The notes under the pieces are model-generated. The model was not told the origin of the DNA. It ran no database searches and saw only the letters and a list, made by a program, of their open reading frames with translations. Position numbers and translations under genes: made by a program. A stretch of DNA of 64,000 nt, taken from NCBI RefSeq assembly GCF_004341245.1, contig NZ_SLWY01000012.1, positions 62,001-126,000 of the forward strand, written 5' to 3'. The stretch comes from Plasticicumulans lactativorans. Lineage in GTDB: Bacteria; Pseudomonadota; Gammaproteobacteria; Competibacterales; Competibacteraceae. Shown one piece after another: positions 1-13,043 of the stretch (the stretch's first letter is position 1; every line of letters begins with the position of its first letter).

Positions 1-41
1 AGCGTCAGCAGGAGCAGCGACAGTGACAGGCGGGGCGACAT
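1..41 (-). CDS. 5' end of a probable secreted protein gene, cut by the window edge
   Basis: An ATG read leftward from position 41 is preceded on its own strand by GGAGGAG (positions 50-56) at a spacing of 8 nt, an ideal ribosome binding site. The 13 visible residues, MSPRLSLSLLLLT, look like the start of a signal peptide: one Arg then a leucine-rich run. Nothing can be said about the mature protein. The gene is divergent from the signalling block that begins at 300. Confidence 0.55.
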   Translation of the reverse strand, partial: MSPRLSLSLLLLT

Positions 42-299
42 GAACGGGGCTCCTCCACGGTGACGATGGACATCATCCCAATAGCGTAGCCCGCGCTCCG
101 CGGCGATCGCCGGGGCCGGAAGCGTCGACGATCGATACCCAGGTCTGCTACAAGGGCGACGAGCGGTGGTCCCGGAAATTCCCGGAACGCCGCCCGCGAT
201 GCCGCAGGGCCGCCCCGTCGCCTCGCGGGCCCTACTCTAGTGCGAGGAACGGCGCCCGTTCAGAGCGGTGCGCCGGAAGGGCGGTTCAGGAACAGTGGA
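42..299. other. Divergent intergenic region
   Basis: This 258-bp stretch separates the leftward secreted-protein gene from the rightward REC-GGDEF-EAL gene and should hold both promoters. For the leftward gene a -10-like TACGCT (complement of 83-88) is visible, but no convincing -35. For the rightward gene I see no clear sigma-70 pair. No repeat or RNA structure stands out. Confidence 0.4.
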
Positions 300-2024
300 A
301 TGGACAATCACCTCACGGATACGCGCTCAGTCATCCTGATCGTCGAGGATCAGCCGGCCGATCTGCTCATCCTCGGCGAGGCCGTCGGCGACCTCGCCGA
401 GGTGCACCTTGCCAAGGACGGACGTTCGGCGCTCGGCATCGCGCGCGCCTGCCGCCCCGACCTCGTCCTGCTCGACATCGAGATGCCGGGCGCGAGCGGA
501 TTCGACATCTGCCGGGCGATGAAGGCGGACCCCGAGCTGTGCAACGCCTCCATCCTGTTCGTCACCTGCCACACCCGTACCGAGATCGAGATCAAGGCCC
601 TGGAGCACGGCGGCGTGGATTTCATCCAGAAGCCGCTGAACATACCGGTGGTCCGCGCCCACGTACGTGCGCATCTGAGTCTGCGCACGGAAGCGAAGAA
701 GCTCGCGTATTACGACGCGCTGACCGGGCTGCCCAATCGCACCCTGCTGAAGGACCGCACCGAGCAGGCCCTGTGGAAGGCACGGCGCGACGGCACCCAG
801 GTGGCGATGCTGCTGCTCGACCTGGACAACTTCAAGGGCATCAACGAATCGGTGGGCCATACGATCGGCGACGCCGTGCTGAAGGAGGTCGCGGCGCGCC
901 TGCGCCGATCGTCGCGGGCGATCGACACGGTCAGTCGCCCGGGCGGCGACGAGTTCGTCATCCTGCTGCCGGACGTCAAACGCATCGACGCCATCGGCGA
1001 CTGCGTGGAGCGCCTGCTGGCGGCCATCGCCAGTCCCATCCGGATCGAAGGCAACCGGTACGACCTGTCGGCCAGTGCCGGGATCGGCGTGTACCCCGAC
1101 GACAGCGACGACCTCGAGTCGCTCTACCGGCATGCCGACGCCGCGATGTACCAGGCCAAGCAGGACGGGCGGCACCGCTACCGCTTCTTCTCCCACAACA
1201 TCGAAGCCAGCTCCCGCGCCCGCCTCCTGCTCGAGCGCCGGATGCGCGACGCCCTGGAGCGGGATGCGTTCGAGGTGTTCTACCAGGCCAAGTTCGATGC
1301 CCGCAGCGGGATCACCCGCGGCATGGAGGCGCTGATCCGCTGGCGCGATGAAAGCGGCACCTTCATACCGCCGGCCGAGTTCATCCCGCTGGCGGAAAAG
1401 AACGGGCTCATCGTGCCGATCGGCCGTTACGTGCTCCTGCAGGCGTGCCGCGACGCCCGCCGGCTCCTGCAGAGGGGGCTGCCGGTGTGCGTGAGCGTGA
1501 ACATCTCCGCCGTGCAGTTCCGCGAGGAACCGTTCCTCGCCATGGTCGAGCGCATCCTGGATGAAACGACCCTGCCCCCCGCGCTGCTCGAACTGGAGAT
1601 CACCGAAGGCGTGCTGGCGCACGACATCGACGCCGCCGGCGGGATCCTCGGCGCGCTGAAGGCGCTGGGAGTGCGCGTCTCGATCGACGATTTCGGCACC
1701 GGCTACTCCAGCCTGACCTACCTGAAGCGACTACCGATCGACGTTCTCAAGATCGACCGCAGCTTCGTCCGCGACATGCTCACCGACAGCAGCGACGCCG
1801 CCATCATCGAGGCCATCATCCGCCTGGGACAGGCCCTGGGCCTGGAGCTGGTCGCGGAAGGCGTGGAGACGGAGGCGCAGGCCGAGAAGCTGCTCGCGCG
1901 GGGCTGCGCGGTCATGCAGGGCTACCACTTCTGCATGCCCATGCCGTTCGAACAGATCTGTCAGCGCCTGCAGACGGCGATGGCCGGCGCGGCGGTCGAA
2001 CCGCAACGCGACGACGCTCGATGA
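300..2024 (+). CDS. REC-GGDEF-EAL response regulator (bifunctional c-di-GMP enzyme)
   Basis: A cytoplasmic response regulator likely to make or break cyclic di-GMP depending on phosphorylation. ATG 300 is chosen over the in-frame start at 240 because an AGGA motif lies about 10 nt upstream and the residues before Met 300 are low-quality. The receiver domain (about 10-125) has phosphoacceptor Asp59 in VLLDIEMPG. The GGDEF domain (about 145-300) keeps an intact GGDEF at about 215-219 with an RAID inhibitory site five residues before it. The EAL domain (about 320-565) keeps MEAL (Glu343), the NISA.QF motif, LEITE, DDFGTGYSS and LKIDRSFV. Both catalytic domains therefore look active; which dominates cannot be told from sequence. 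Its stop overlaps the next start (ATGA), so it is translationally coupled to the hybrid kinase that follows. Confidence 0.93.
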   Translation: MDNHLTDTRSVILIVEDQPADLLILGEAVGDLAEVHLAKDGRSALGIARACRPDLVLLDIEMPGASGFDICRAMKADPELCNASILFVTCHTRTEIEIKALEHGGVDFIQKPLNIPVVRAHVRAHLSLRTEAKKLAYYDALTGLPNRTLLKDRTEQALWKARRDGTQVAMLLLDLDNFKGINESVGHTIGDAVLKEVAARLRRSSRAIDTVSRPGGDEFVILLPDVKRIDAIGDCVERLLAAIASPIRIEGNRYDLSASAGIGVYPDDSDDLESLYRHADAAMYQAKQDGRHRYRFFSHNIEASSRARLLLERRMRDALERDAFEVFYQAKFDARSGITRGMEALIRWRDESGTFIPPAEFIPLAEKNGLIVPIGRYVLLQACRDARRLLQRGLPVCVSVNISAVQFREEPFLAMVERILDETTLPPALLELEITEGVLAHDIDAAGGILGALKALGVRVSIDDFGTGYSSLTYLKRLPIDVLKIDRSFVRDMLTDSSDAAIIEAIIRLGQALGLELVAEGVETEAQAEKLLARGCAVMQGYHFCMPMPFEQICQRLQTAMAGAAVEPQRDDAR

Positions 2025-5000
2025 GCGCCCGCACGCGCCTGTGGTCGACCCTCCTCCGCTCGCCGCGGCTGAACGCGGCCTTCGTCATGCTGGCGGGCCT
2101 CCTGGCGACCGCGCTGGCGACCGGGCTGACCCAGTTGAACAATCACCAGAATGCCCGCGAGGCACTGGCGAAGGTCACGGCGGCGGCGGCCGACGCCGTC
2201 GTCGAGCGCATCAGGCTTTACCAATACGGGCTGCGCGGCGTTCGCGGCGCCGTGTTCGCCGTCGGTCCGGCCCGGATCGACCGGGAAACCTTCGCGCGCT
2301 ACAGCCGCAGCCTCGACCTCGACGCGGAGTTCCCCGGCGCCGGCGGCTTCGGCTTCATCCGCCGGGTCCCCCGCGAGGACGAGGAGCACTTCCTGCAGCA
2401 GGCACGCGCCGACGGCGACCCCGATTTCGCCATCCGCCAGTTCGCGCCGCACGCGCGCGAGCACTTCGTGATCCAGTACATCGAGCCGCTCGAGCGCAAT
2501 CGCGCCGCCGTCGGCCTGGACATCGCCTCGGAAGCCAACCGGCTGCAGGCGGCGAACGCCTCGCTGCGCAGCGGCGAGGTCCGCCTCACCGGGCCGATCA
2601 CGCTGGTGCAGGCCACCGGCAAGCCGCTGCAGTCGTTCCTGATCCTGCTGCCCGTCTACGACAGCCCGGAAACGCCGGCGACCGAGGCGGAGCGGGAGCG
2701 CCGGGGCCTCGGCTGGAGCTACGCGCCGCTGATCACCGAAGACGTGCTGCGCGGGCTGACCCTGCCGAGCGACGCCGTGCGCCTGAGCCTGCGCGACGTC
2801 ACCGATGCGCAGCGGCACGACGAGCCGTTCTACGAGCGCGGGATCGCCGCTGCCGCGCCCGCCGAGGTGATGCACGACGCCGTCGAGCGCGCGATCTTCG
2901 GCCGGCGCTGGCAGTTCGAACTGGCCGCGTACCCGGCCTTCATCGACAGCCTGCGGCAACCGTCGGCGGTCCAGGTCGCGCTTGCCGGCACGTGTCTGAG
3001 CCTGCTGCTGGCGGGGCTGGCCGAACTGGCCAGCGTCAACCGCCGCCGTCGCCTGCAGGTCCTGGCCACGCAGGCGCGCCTGGCTGCGATCGTCGAGAGT
3101 TCGGCCGACGCCATTATCGGCAAGACCCTGGACGGCGCCGTCACGAGTTGGAACCGCGGGGCCGAAACCATCTTCGGTTACCGCGCCGACGAGGCCATCG
3201 GCCGTACCCTGCTCGAACTGATCGTGCCCGCCGACCGGGCGACCGAGGAGACCGACCTCCTGCACCGCCTGCGCTCCGGCGAGTGCATCCTCCCCTTCGA
3301 CACCCTGAGGCGCCGCAAGGACGGTGGCCTGGTTCACGTATCGGTCGCCGTCTCCCCCGTCTACGACGAGCACGGCGTGCTCATCGGCATCTCGAAGACC
3401 GCGCGTGACGTCTCGGCGCAGAAACTCGCCGAGGCCCGGCTGCAGGAACTCAACGCCCGCCTGGAACGGGAGGTCGCCGAACGCACGGCGGAACTCCGGG
3501 AACTCAACGCGCTGCTCGGCAACGTGCTGAATTCGGCATCGGAGGTCTCGATCATCGCCACCGATACCCGGGGCACCATCAAGGTGTTCAACCGCGGCGC
3601 CGAGCGGCTGCTGGGCTATGCCGCGGACGAGGTGGTCGACCTCCGGACCCCCGCGCTGATCCACCTGCCCGAGGAGGTGGCGGCGCGCGGCCGCGAACTG
3701 AGCCGCCGCTACGGCCAGGCCATCGAAGGCTTCCGGGTGTTCGTGCACGAACCCGAACGCCAGGGCTCGGAAACGCGCGAATGGACCTACGTCCGCAAGG
3801 ACGGCTCGCGCTTCCCGGTCACCCTGGTGGTCACCGCCATGCGCAATGCCGACGGCGCGCACGTCGGCTACCTCGGCGTCGCGCTCGACATCACCCAGCG
3901 CAAGGCGGCCGAGCAGCGCCTGGCCGTCAGCCTGGAAACCACGCGCGCGGTCCTGGATACGGCGGTCAACCCGGTCATCACCTTCGATGGCGACGGCCGC
4001 GTGCACACGCTCAACCCGGCGGCGCAGCAGAGCTTCGGCTACCGTATCGCCGATCTCGACGGCCGTCGCGTCGACGAACTGATCGGCGCGCGGTCGCGGG
4101 CGCGCTTCGCCGACCTGATCACCCGCCGCAGGGACGGCTGCGGCACGGACGCGGATTGCGTGGAGGAACTCTGGGGCCTGCGCCGCGACGGTTCCGAATT
4201 CCCGATCCAGCTGTCGATCGGCACGATGCGTGCGCCCGGGCAGCCGATGCTGGTCTGCGTGGTCACCGACCTGACCCAGCAACTGCGCCTGCGCCAGGAG
4301 GTATCGGCCGCACGCGACCAGTTGCTGCTCGCCGCCGACGTCGCCGAACTCGGCATCTGGTCGTGGACCCCGGACGACAATCGCCTGCAGTGGAACGCGC
4401 GGATGTTCGAGCTCTACGGCCAGCCCCGGGAGCCCGGCGCCGACGACACCTTCGACCACCTGCGCTGGCTGTCGCTGGTGCACCCGGACGACGTCGGCGA
4501 TCTCCTGGGCAACCTGGATGCCGTGGTGGCGGGCCGGGACGTCGCCAATCCGGTCTTTCGCATCGTGCGCCCCGACGGCCAGGTGCTGTACCTCCAGGCC
4601 GGTGCCAAAGCCGAACGCAGCGCCGAAGGCAAGGTGGTCAAGGTCACCGGCATCAACCGTGACATCACGGCCCAGCGCGAACTGGAAGCGCGCCTGCGCG
4701 AGGCCAAGGAGAAGGCCGACGCGGCGAACGCGGCCAAGAGCAGCTTCCTCGCCAACATGAGCCACGAGATCCGCACGCCGCTGAACGCCGTGCTGGGCAT
4801 GCTCCAACTGGCGCAGGGCACCGCCCTCGACGCGCACCAGCTCGGCTACGTGCAGAACGCGGACAGCGCGGCGCGCTCCCTGCTCGCGCTGCTCGACGAC
4901 ATCCTCGACTACTCGAAGATCGAGGCCGGCAAGCTGCAGCTCGACCTGCAGCCGTTCGAACCCGAGCGCCTGATGCGCGATCTGGCCGTCGTGCTCGCCG

Positions 5001-6931
5001 GCGTCCAGGAGGACAAGGGCGTCGAGGTGCTGTACGACATGGAGGCCGACCTGCCCGGGCTCATGGTCGGCGACAGCCTGCGTCTGCGGCAGGTGCTGAT
5101 CAACCTGGCCGGCAACGCGCTGAAATTCACCCTGCAGGGCCGCGTGCTCGTCAGCGTGCACCGGCTGGCGCAGCGGGGCACGACCGTGCGCCTGCAGATG
5201 GCCGTGGCCGACACCGGCATCGGCATCCATCCGGAGCACCTGGTGCGGATCTTCGACGGCTTCACCCAGGCCGAGGCATCGACCACGCGCCGCTTCGGCG
5301 GTACCGGCCTGGGCCTGGCGATCTCCCGGCGCCTGCTCGAGGCGATGGGGAGCCGGCTGTGCGTCGAAAGCCACGTCGGGACGGGCAGCCGCTTCTGGTT
5401 CGACCTCGAACTCGACGTGGCCGACGCGACGCCGCCGCCCGTCGCCGGCCCTGCCGACCACCGGCCGCTCAGCCTGCTCGTCGCCGCCGACGACGCGGCC
5501 ACCGCGGAACTGCTGTGCCGGACCGCGCAGTCCCTGGGCTGGCAGCCCGAGCCCGTGAGCGCCGAGCGGGAAGCCGTGACCGAGCGGATCGAGGCGGCGC
5601 TGCGCCGCGGGCGGCCGTTCGACCTGATGCTGCTGAGCCGGCACGCGACGACCCCCGGGGCACTGGCCACGATGCCGGCGCTCGACCCGCGGCTCGGCGC
5701 CGCCGCACCACCGGTCCTGCTGCTGGCGTCCGCCGCGGGCTGCCGGATGCTCGACGACTGCGGCCGCGACGCCGCGACACCCTTCGCCGCCTGTCTCACC
5801 CAACCCGCGACGCCGCGGCAACTCGCCGCTGCCGCCTACCGCGTGCTGTACGCAAGCATGGACGACGCTGCCGAAATGCCTCGCTACCAACCCTCCGGAC
5901 GCCTGCAGGGGCTCAAGCTCCTGGTGGTGGAAGACAACGCGCTCAACCGCAAGGTGGCGTCGAAGCTGCTCGCGGCCGAGGGGGCCGAGGTCAAGCTCGC
6001 CGAAGGCGGGCAGCAGGGCATCGACGCGGTGTTCGCCGAGGAGCCGCCGTTCGACGCCGTGCTGATGGACATCCAGATGCCCGACATCGACGGCCTGGAA
6101 GCCACGCGGCGCATTCGCATGCACGCGGACCGCGGGCACCTGCCGATCATCGCGATGACCGCCAACGCCTTGCGCTCGGACCGCAGCATGTGCCTGGCGG
6201 CCGGCATGAACGACCACATCGGCAAGCCCATCGACATGCAGGTGCTGGTGTCGACCCTGCAGCAGTGGACCGGGCGACCGATGGCGGCCGCCGGCACCCC
6301 GGACAGCGCACCGACCGCAGCGGGCATCATCGAGCCTGCGCACGCCATCGCGGCACGCCTCGGCGGCAATCTGCCCCTGATCCGCCTGATGCTGGACAGC
6401 GCGGAAGCCGAACTGGGCCGGGAACTGGAACGCCTGGACGCGCTGGCCGGACGCGGGGACCTCCGCGGCACGCTGGCACTGCTGCACGGCCTCAAGGGCA
6501 GCGCCGGTACCGCCGGTGCCAGCCGCTTCGCCGCCACGGCGGCCGCCCTCGAACAGCGCCTGAAGCACGCCGATGCCGCGGAAGTCGCGGTCGTGCTGGC
6601 GGACCGGGCCGGCTGGCTGGCGGACTGGCAGGCGCTGCTGCAGCAGAGCATCGCCGCGTTGCGCCGCGCGTTCCCGGACGCATCCCCGGGCCCGGACGCC
6701 GACGCCGCGGCGCTCGGCACCGAGCGCTGGGGCGCGGCGCTGCAGGACATCCTCGATCTGCTGGCAGGCAACAACCTGCGCGCCGTCGAACTGGCCCGGA
6801 CCCTGGAGCGACAGACGCCGGCAGCGTCGAGCGCGGGATTCGCGGAGTTCCGCCGCGCGGTCGACGCGCTGGACTTTCCGCGCGCGCTGCAGCTCGGCCG
6901 TGACCTGCTCGGTGCCGCCCGCGGAGCCTGA
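2021..6931 (+). CDS. CHASE-PAS4 hybrid sensor histidine kinase with receiver and HPt
   Basis: A 1,636-residue inner-membrane hybrid kinase. Order: TM1 (about 19-37), CHASE extracytoplasmic sensor (about 45-275), TM2 (about 318-337), four PAS domains (about 355-480, 500-630, 640-755, 770-890), HisKA with His915 in [15 protein letters not shown], HATPase (N-box NLAGNALKF, G-boxes DTGIGI and [10 protein letters not shown]), a degenerate receiver (about 1148-1275), a true receiver with Asp1350 in LMDIQMPD, and an HPt with His1489 in LLHGLKGSAG. The first receiver lacks the phosphoacceptor Asp (LLSRH in its place) and the usual Lys, so it is probably structural. The complete His-Asp-His relay suggests phosphate is passed to a separate receiver, plausibly the REC-GGDEF-EAL protein overlapping upstream by 4 bp or the REC-GGDEF protein at 10759. 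Confidence 0.93.
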   Translation: MSARTRLWSTLLRSPRLNAAFVMLAGLLATALATGLTQLNNHQNAREALAKVTAAAADAVVERIRLYQYGLRGVRGAVFAVGPARIDRETFARYSRSLDLDAEFPGAGGFGFIRRVPREDEEHFLQQARADGDPDFAIRQFAPHAREHFVIQYIEPLERNRAAVGLDIASEANRLQAANASLRSGEVRLTGPITLVQATGKPLQSFLILLPVYDSPETPATEAERERRGLGWSYAPLITEDVLRGLTLPSDAVRLSLRDVTDAQRHDEPFYERGIAAAAPAEVMHDAVERAIFGRRWQFELAAYPAFIDSLRQPSAVQVALAGTCLSLLLAGLAELASVNRRRRLQVLATQARLAAIVESSADAIIGKTLDGAVTSWNRGAETIFGYRADEAIGRTLLELIVPADRATEETDLLHRLRSGECILPFDTLRRRKDGGLVHVSVAVSPVYDEHGVLIGISKTARDVSAQKLAEARLQELNARLEREVAERTAELRELNALLGNVLNSASEVSIIATDTRGTIKVFNRGAERLLGYAADEVVDLRTPALIHLPEEVAARGRELSRRYGQAIEGFRVFVHEPERQGSETREWTYVRKDGSRFPVTLVVTAMRNADGAHVGYLGVALDITQRKAAEQRLAVSLETTRAVLDTAVNPVITFDGDGRVHTLNPAAQQSFGYRIADLDGRRVDELIGARSRARFADLITRRRDGCGTDADCVEELWGLRRDGSEFPIQLSIGTMRAPGQPMLVCVVTDLTQQLRLRQEVSAARDQLLLAADVAELGIWSWTPDDNRLQWNARMFELYGQPREPGADDTFDHLRWLSLVHPDDVGDLLGNLDAVVAGRDVANPVFRIVRPDGQVLYLQAGAKAERSAEGKVVKVTGINRDITAQRELEARLREAKEKADAANAAKSSFLANMSHEIRTPLNAVLGMLQLAQGTALDAHQLGYVQNADSAARSLLALLDDILDYSKIEAGKLQLDLQPFEPERLMRDLAVVLAGVQEDKGVEVLYDMEADLPGLMVGDSLRLRQVLINLAGNALKFTLQGRVLVSVHRLAQRGTTVRLQMAVADTGIGIHPEHLVRIFDGFTQAEASTTRRFGGTGLGLAISRRLLEAMGSRLCVESHVGTGSRFWFDLELDVADATPPPVAGPADHRPLSLLVAADDAATAELLCRTAQSLGWQPEPVSAEREAVTERIEAALRRGRPFDLMLLSRHATTPGALATMPALDPRLGAAAPPVLLLASAAGCRMLDDCGRDAATPFAACLTQPATPRQLAAAAYRVLYASMDDAAEMPRYQPSGRLQGLKLLVVEDNALNRKVASKLLAAEGAEVKLAEGGQQGIDAVFAEEPPFDAVLMDIQMPDIDGLEATRRIRMHADRGHLPIIAMTANALRSDRSMCLAAGMNDHIGKPIDMQVLVSTLQQWTGRPMAAAGTPDSAPTAAGIIEPAHAIAARLGGNLPLIRLMLDSAEAELGRELERLDALAGRGDLRGTLALLHGLKGSAGTAGASRFAATAAALEQRLKHADAAEVAVVLADRAGWLADWQALLQQSIAALRRAFPDASPGPDADAAALGTERWGAALQDILDLLAGNNLRAVELARTLERQTPAASSAGFAEFRRAVDALDFPRALQLGRDLLGAARGA

Positions 6932-7093
6932 CGTGAGATCCGCGCACACACCCTTCCGGCAGCCCCCCGACGCTGATCCGCGGACGGTCCGGCCGCGGCA
7001 GTCCCGGCATGCGCCGTGCGCCGCATGCCGGCCCGACCGGCGACCTCGCCGCGCCTCCGGCCTTCGGGCCCGCAACGAAAGGGACGTCGTGCG

Positions 7094-10723
<3,630 letters not shown>

Positions 10724-10758
10724 TCCTGCCCGTTCCACTCACGCCATGACCCCCGAAG

Positions 10759-11667
10759 ATGACGCCACCGAAACGCTTCCGTCTGCTGATCGTGGATGAC
10801 CAACCGATCAACATTCACGCACTGCACCAGGTCTTCCATGCCGATCACGAGATCTTCATGGCCACCAGCGGCCGGCAGGCGCTCGATTTCTGCCTCGGCA
10901 ATCCCCTGCCCGACCTGATCCTGCTCGACGTCATGATGCCGGACATGGACGGCCTCGACGTCTGCCGGAAGCTCAAGGCCGAGCCGCTGACCGAGGCCAT
11001 CCCGATCATCTTCGTCACCGCCCAGACGGAACCTGAAGAGCAGACCGCCGCGCTGGAGGCGGGGGGCGTCGATTTCATCACCAAGCCCATCAACCCGGCC
11101 GTGGTGCGCGCGCGCGTGCGCACGCATCTCACGCTGAAGATGCAGAGCGACCTGCTGCGCGCACAGGCGCTCACCGACGGCCTGACCGGCGTGGCCAACC
11201 GGCGGCGCTTCGACGACGCCCTGCAGCTCGAATGGCGTCACTGCCAGCGCCGCAGGTCGCCGCTTGCGGTGCTGATGATCGACATCGACCACTTCAAGCT
11301 GTTCAACGACTGCTACGGCCACCAGGCCGGCGACCGCTGCCTGCGGGCCGTCGGCGAGGCGCTGCAGGCAGCGTTCCGGCGCCCGTACGACCTGGTCGCG
11401 CGTTACGGGGGGGAGGAATTCGTCTGCCTGATGCCGGAATGCGGCCTGAGCGATGCCCGCACCATGGCCGAGGAAGCGGTGCTGGCCGTGCGCGGGCTGG
11501 CGATCCCCCATGAACGCTCGCCCACGGCCCCGGTCGCGACCATCAGCGCCGGCATCGCCGCCTGCGTGCCCGGTGAGCCCGGCGAGGCGCCGGAGCACCT
11601 CATGCAGCGGGCCGATGCGGCGCTGTACGAGGCCAAGCGCCAGGGGCGCAACCGCGTCGCGGTGTGA
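10759..11667 (+). CDS. REC-GGDEF diguanylate cyclase
   Basis: A 302-residue cytoplasmic response regulator that should synthesise cyclic di-GMP when phosphorylated (PleD/WspR-type architecture without the second receiver). The receiver (about 7-125) carries Asp57 in LLDVMMPDMDG and the Lys of ITKPINP. The GGDEF domain (about 145-302) has active-site GGEEF at about 217-221, and the RPYD allosteric I-site sits exactly five residues before it, so product inhibition is expected. It starts 35 bp after the Cache-type hybrid kinase and lies in the same direction, so it is a good candidate output for that kinase's HPt domain. The family and activity are firm; the partner assignment is inference from position. 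Confidence 0.93.
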   Translation: MTPPKRFRLLIVDDQPINIHALHQVFHADHEIFMATSGRQALDFCLGNPLPDLILLDVMMPDMDGLDVCRKLKAEPLTEAIPIIFVTAQTEPEEQTAALEAGGVDFITKPINPAVVRARVRTHLTLKMQSDLLRAQALTDGLTGVANRRRFDDALQLEWRHCQRRRSPLAVLMIDIDHFKLFNDCYGHQAGDRCLRAVGEALQAAFRRPYDLVARYGGEEFVCLMPECGLSDARTMAEEAVLAVRGLAIPHERSPTAPVATISAGIAACVPGEPGEAPEHLMQRADAALYEAKRQGRNRVAV

Positions 11668-11690
11668 CCCCCGAACGTGCGGCGCGGGGC

Positions 11691-12155
11691 CTAGCCGGCG
11701 CCGGGTTCGAGGTCGAGGCGGAAGCTGTAGCCGTGGCGCTCGAAACCGAGCCCATCGTAGAAGGCGTGCGCGCGGCTGCGCCCGAGGTTCGACGACAGCA
11801 TCGCCTTGTAGCAGCCGCGCGCGCGGCACAGCGCGAGCGCATGGCGCATCATCGCGGTGCCGACGCCGCGCCCCTGCACCGCGGGGTCGACGGCGACGTC
11901 CTCGATGATCGCGGACGGCGCCCCGCGGTGGCCGAGGTTGTCCATCACCAGCAGCGCGTAGGTGCCGACGATGCGCGCGCCGTCGCTGGCGACGTAGACG
12001 TGGTAGTCGGGGTAGCGCGCCATGCGCGCGAAGAGGCGCTCGGCCTCGGCGAGCGGCAGCACCGCGTCGCCGTCGAGCTCGAGCTGCGCGTACAGGCGCA
12101 GCACCGCGGGCAGGTCGTCGCGCGTGGCCGCGCGGCAGCTGATCGCTTCGGTCAT
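11691..12155 (-). CDS. GNAT-family N-acetyltransferase
   Basis: A 154-residue single-domain acetyltransferase. The acetyl-CoA pyrophosphate-binding motif A is visible as DVAVDPAVQGRGVGTAMM, with Q/RxxGxG as QGRGVG, followed by the usual C-terminal FYDGLGF segment. These enzymes transfer an acetyl group from acetyl-CoA to an amine; the substrate cannot be told from sequence. The gene converges on the diguanylate cyclase at 10759-11667 with only 23 bp between the stops, and lies 24 bp downstream of the small membrane protein gene, so the two are probably cotranscribed leftward. Confidence 0.88.
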   Translation of the reverse strand: MTEAISCRAATRDDLPAVLRLYAQLELDGDAVLPLAEAERLFARMARYPDYHVYVASDGARIVGTYALLVMDNLGHRGAPSAIIEDVAVDPAVQGRGVGTAMMRHALALCRARGCYKAMLSSNLGRSRAHAFYDGLGFERHGYSFRLDLEPGAG

Positions 12156-12179
12156 CGCGTACCCCGGCGCCGGCGGCGC

Positions 12180-12512
12180 TCACCAGATCGTGTAGACCAT
12201 CACGAAGCCGGCGGCGACCATGCCGGTCAGCGCGAGCAGGAACAGCGCGTCGGCGATCTTCTCCAGCATGATCGCGAGCACGCGCTCGCGCGTGCGCAGC
12301 GCGAAGAAGATCGCGTAGGTGCAGATCAGGAACAGCAGCGCCGAGATCGCCAGCACGTCGTCGGCGATGGTGCCGGTCGTCGAGTGCTTGCCGACGGTGT
12401 GCAGCAGCGTGACGCCGGTGATGCACAGCCCCGCCAGCGTCCCCGACAGCGACAGCAGTTGCAGCAGCTCCTCGCGCAGCCAGGTGTTCGGCGACCGGTG
12501 CGAGGCACTCAT
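12180..12512 (-). CDS. Small three-helix membrane protein of unknown function
   Basis: A 110-residue protein with three predicted membrane spans: about 20-42 (SLSGTLAGLCITGVTLL), 51-72 (VLAISALLFLICTYAIFFAL) and 85-108 (ALFLLALTGMVAAGFVMVY). There is no signal peptide and no catalytic motif that I recognise. The N-terminus before the first helix is short and polar (MSASHRSPNTWLREE), suggesting a cytoplasmic end. It lies 16 bp after the ecotin gene and 24 bp before the acetyltransferase, all leftward, so it may share a transcript with them. I do not assign a function. Confidence 0.75.
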   Translation of the reverse strand: MSASHRSPNTWLREELLQLLSLSGTLAGLCITGVTLLHTVGKHSTTGTIADDVLAISALLFLICTYAIFFALRTRERVLAIMLEKIADALFLLALTGMVAAGFVMVYTIW

Positions 12513-12528
12513 CGCGTGCCCGCCCCCG

Positions 12529-12999
12529 TCATTGCGGCGTGGCGCGCGTGGTGTCGGGCTCCGCCCGCCAGATGCGGTAGCGCAGCTCGACGCCGTCCGG
12601 CACGTAGACCACCAGCGGCAGGCGGCTGTTGTAGCGCACGAGCCGCGGCTCGCCGCCGAGGGTGATGAAGCGCTCCACCTTCGGTGCGTCGGGGTCGACC
12701 GCCATCAGCGTGCCGGCCAGCGGGCCGAGCGTGCGCAGGACGTGGCGCTCGTAGCCCCAGCCGGCGAGGGTCTCGGTTTCGAGCGTGCCGCCGAAGAAAT
12801 AGCGGTTGTGCGCATCGGTGGCGACGGTTTTGCCGACCAAGAGCTCGACCCTGGCGGCCGCTTCGTCGGGCTGCGGCGGCAGCCGCACGACGTAGCGCGT
12901 CATGCCGGGGTCCGCCGGCGGGAAGGCCCGCAGTTCGTCGGCGTGGGCGGGGGCGATGCACAGCAGGGTGCAGAACGCGAGCGAGGCGATCGTCTTCAT
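12529..12999 (-). CDS. eco: Ecotin, periplasmic serine protease inhibitor (disulfide-less)
   Basis: A 156-residue protein with a cleavable signal peptide (about 1-20, ending PAHA) and a clear ecotin fold: VELLVGKTV, a GGTLE..TLAGWGYE block, then the reactive loop GTLMAVD and a C-terminal VRYNSRLPLVVYVPDGVELRYRIW block. Ecotin dimers inhibit trypsin-fold serine proteases in the periplasm, protecting against host or neighbour proteases. Aligned with Escherichia coli ecotin, the P1 methionine is kept (Met99), but both disulfide cysteines are replaced (Ala63 and Val101 at the Cys50 and Cys87 positions). The frame stays open for 220 codons upstream of ATG 12999, but that part is antisense to the DHFR-like gene and not coding. 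It is alone on its transcript or leads the leftward group 12999-11691. Confidence 0.88.
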   Translation of the reverse strand: MKTIASLAFCTLLCIAPAHADELRAFPPADPGMTRYVVRLPPQPDEAAARVELLVGKTVATDAHNRYFFGGTLETETLAGWGYERHVLRTLGPLAGTLMAVDPDAPKVERFITLGGEPRLVRYNSRLPLVVYVPDGVELRYRIWRAEPDTTRATPQ

Positions 13000-13043
13000 G
13001 GCTGGAGCGTGTCGACTCCCGTGCGGCGGGTGGTGGATGGGCG

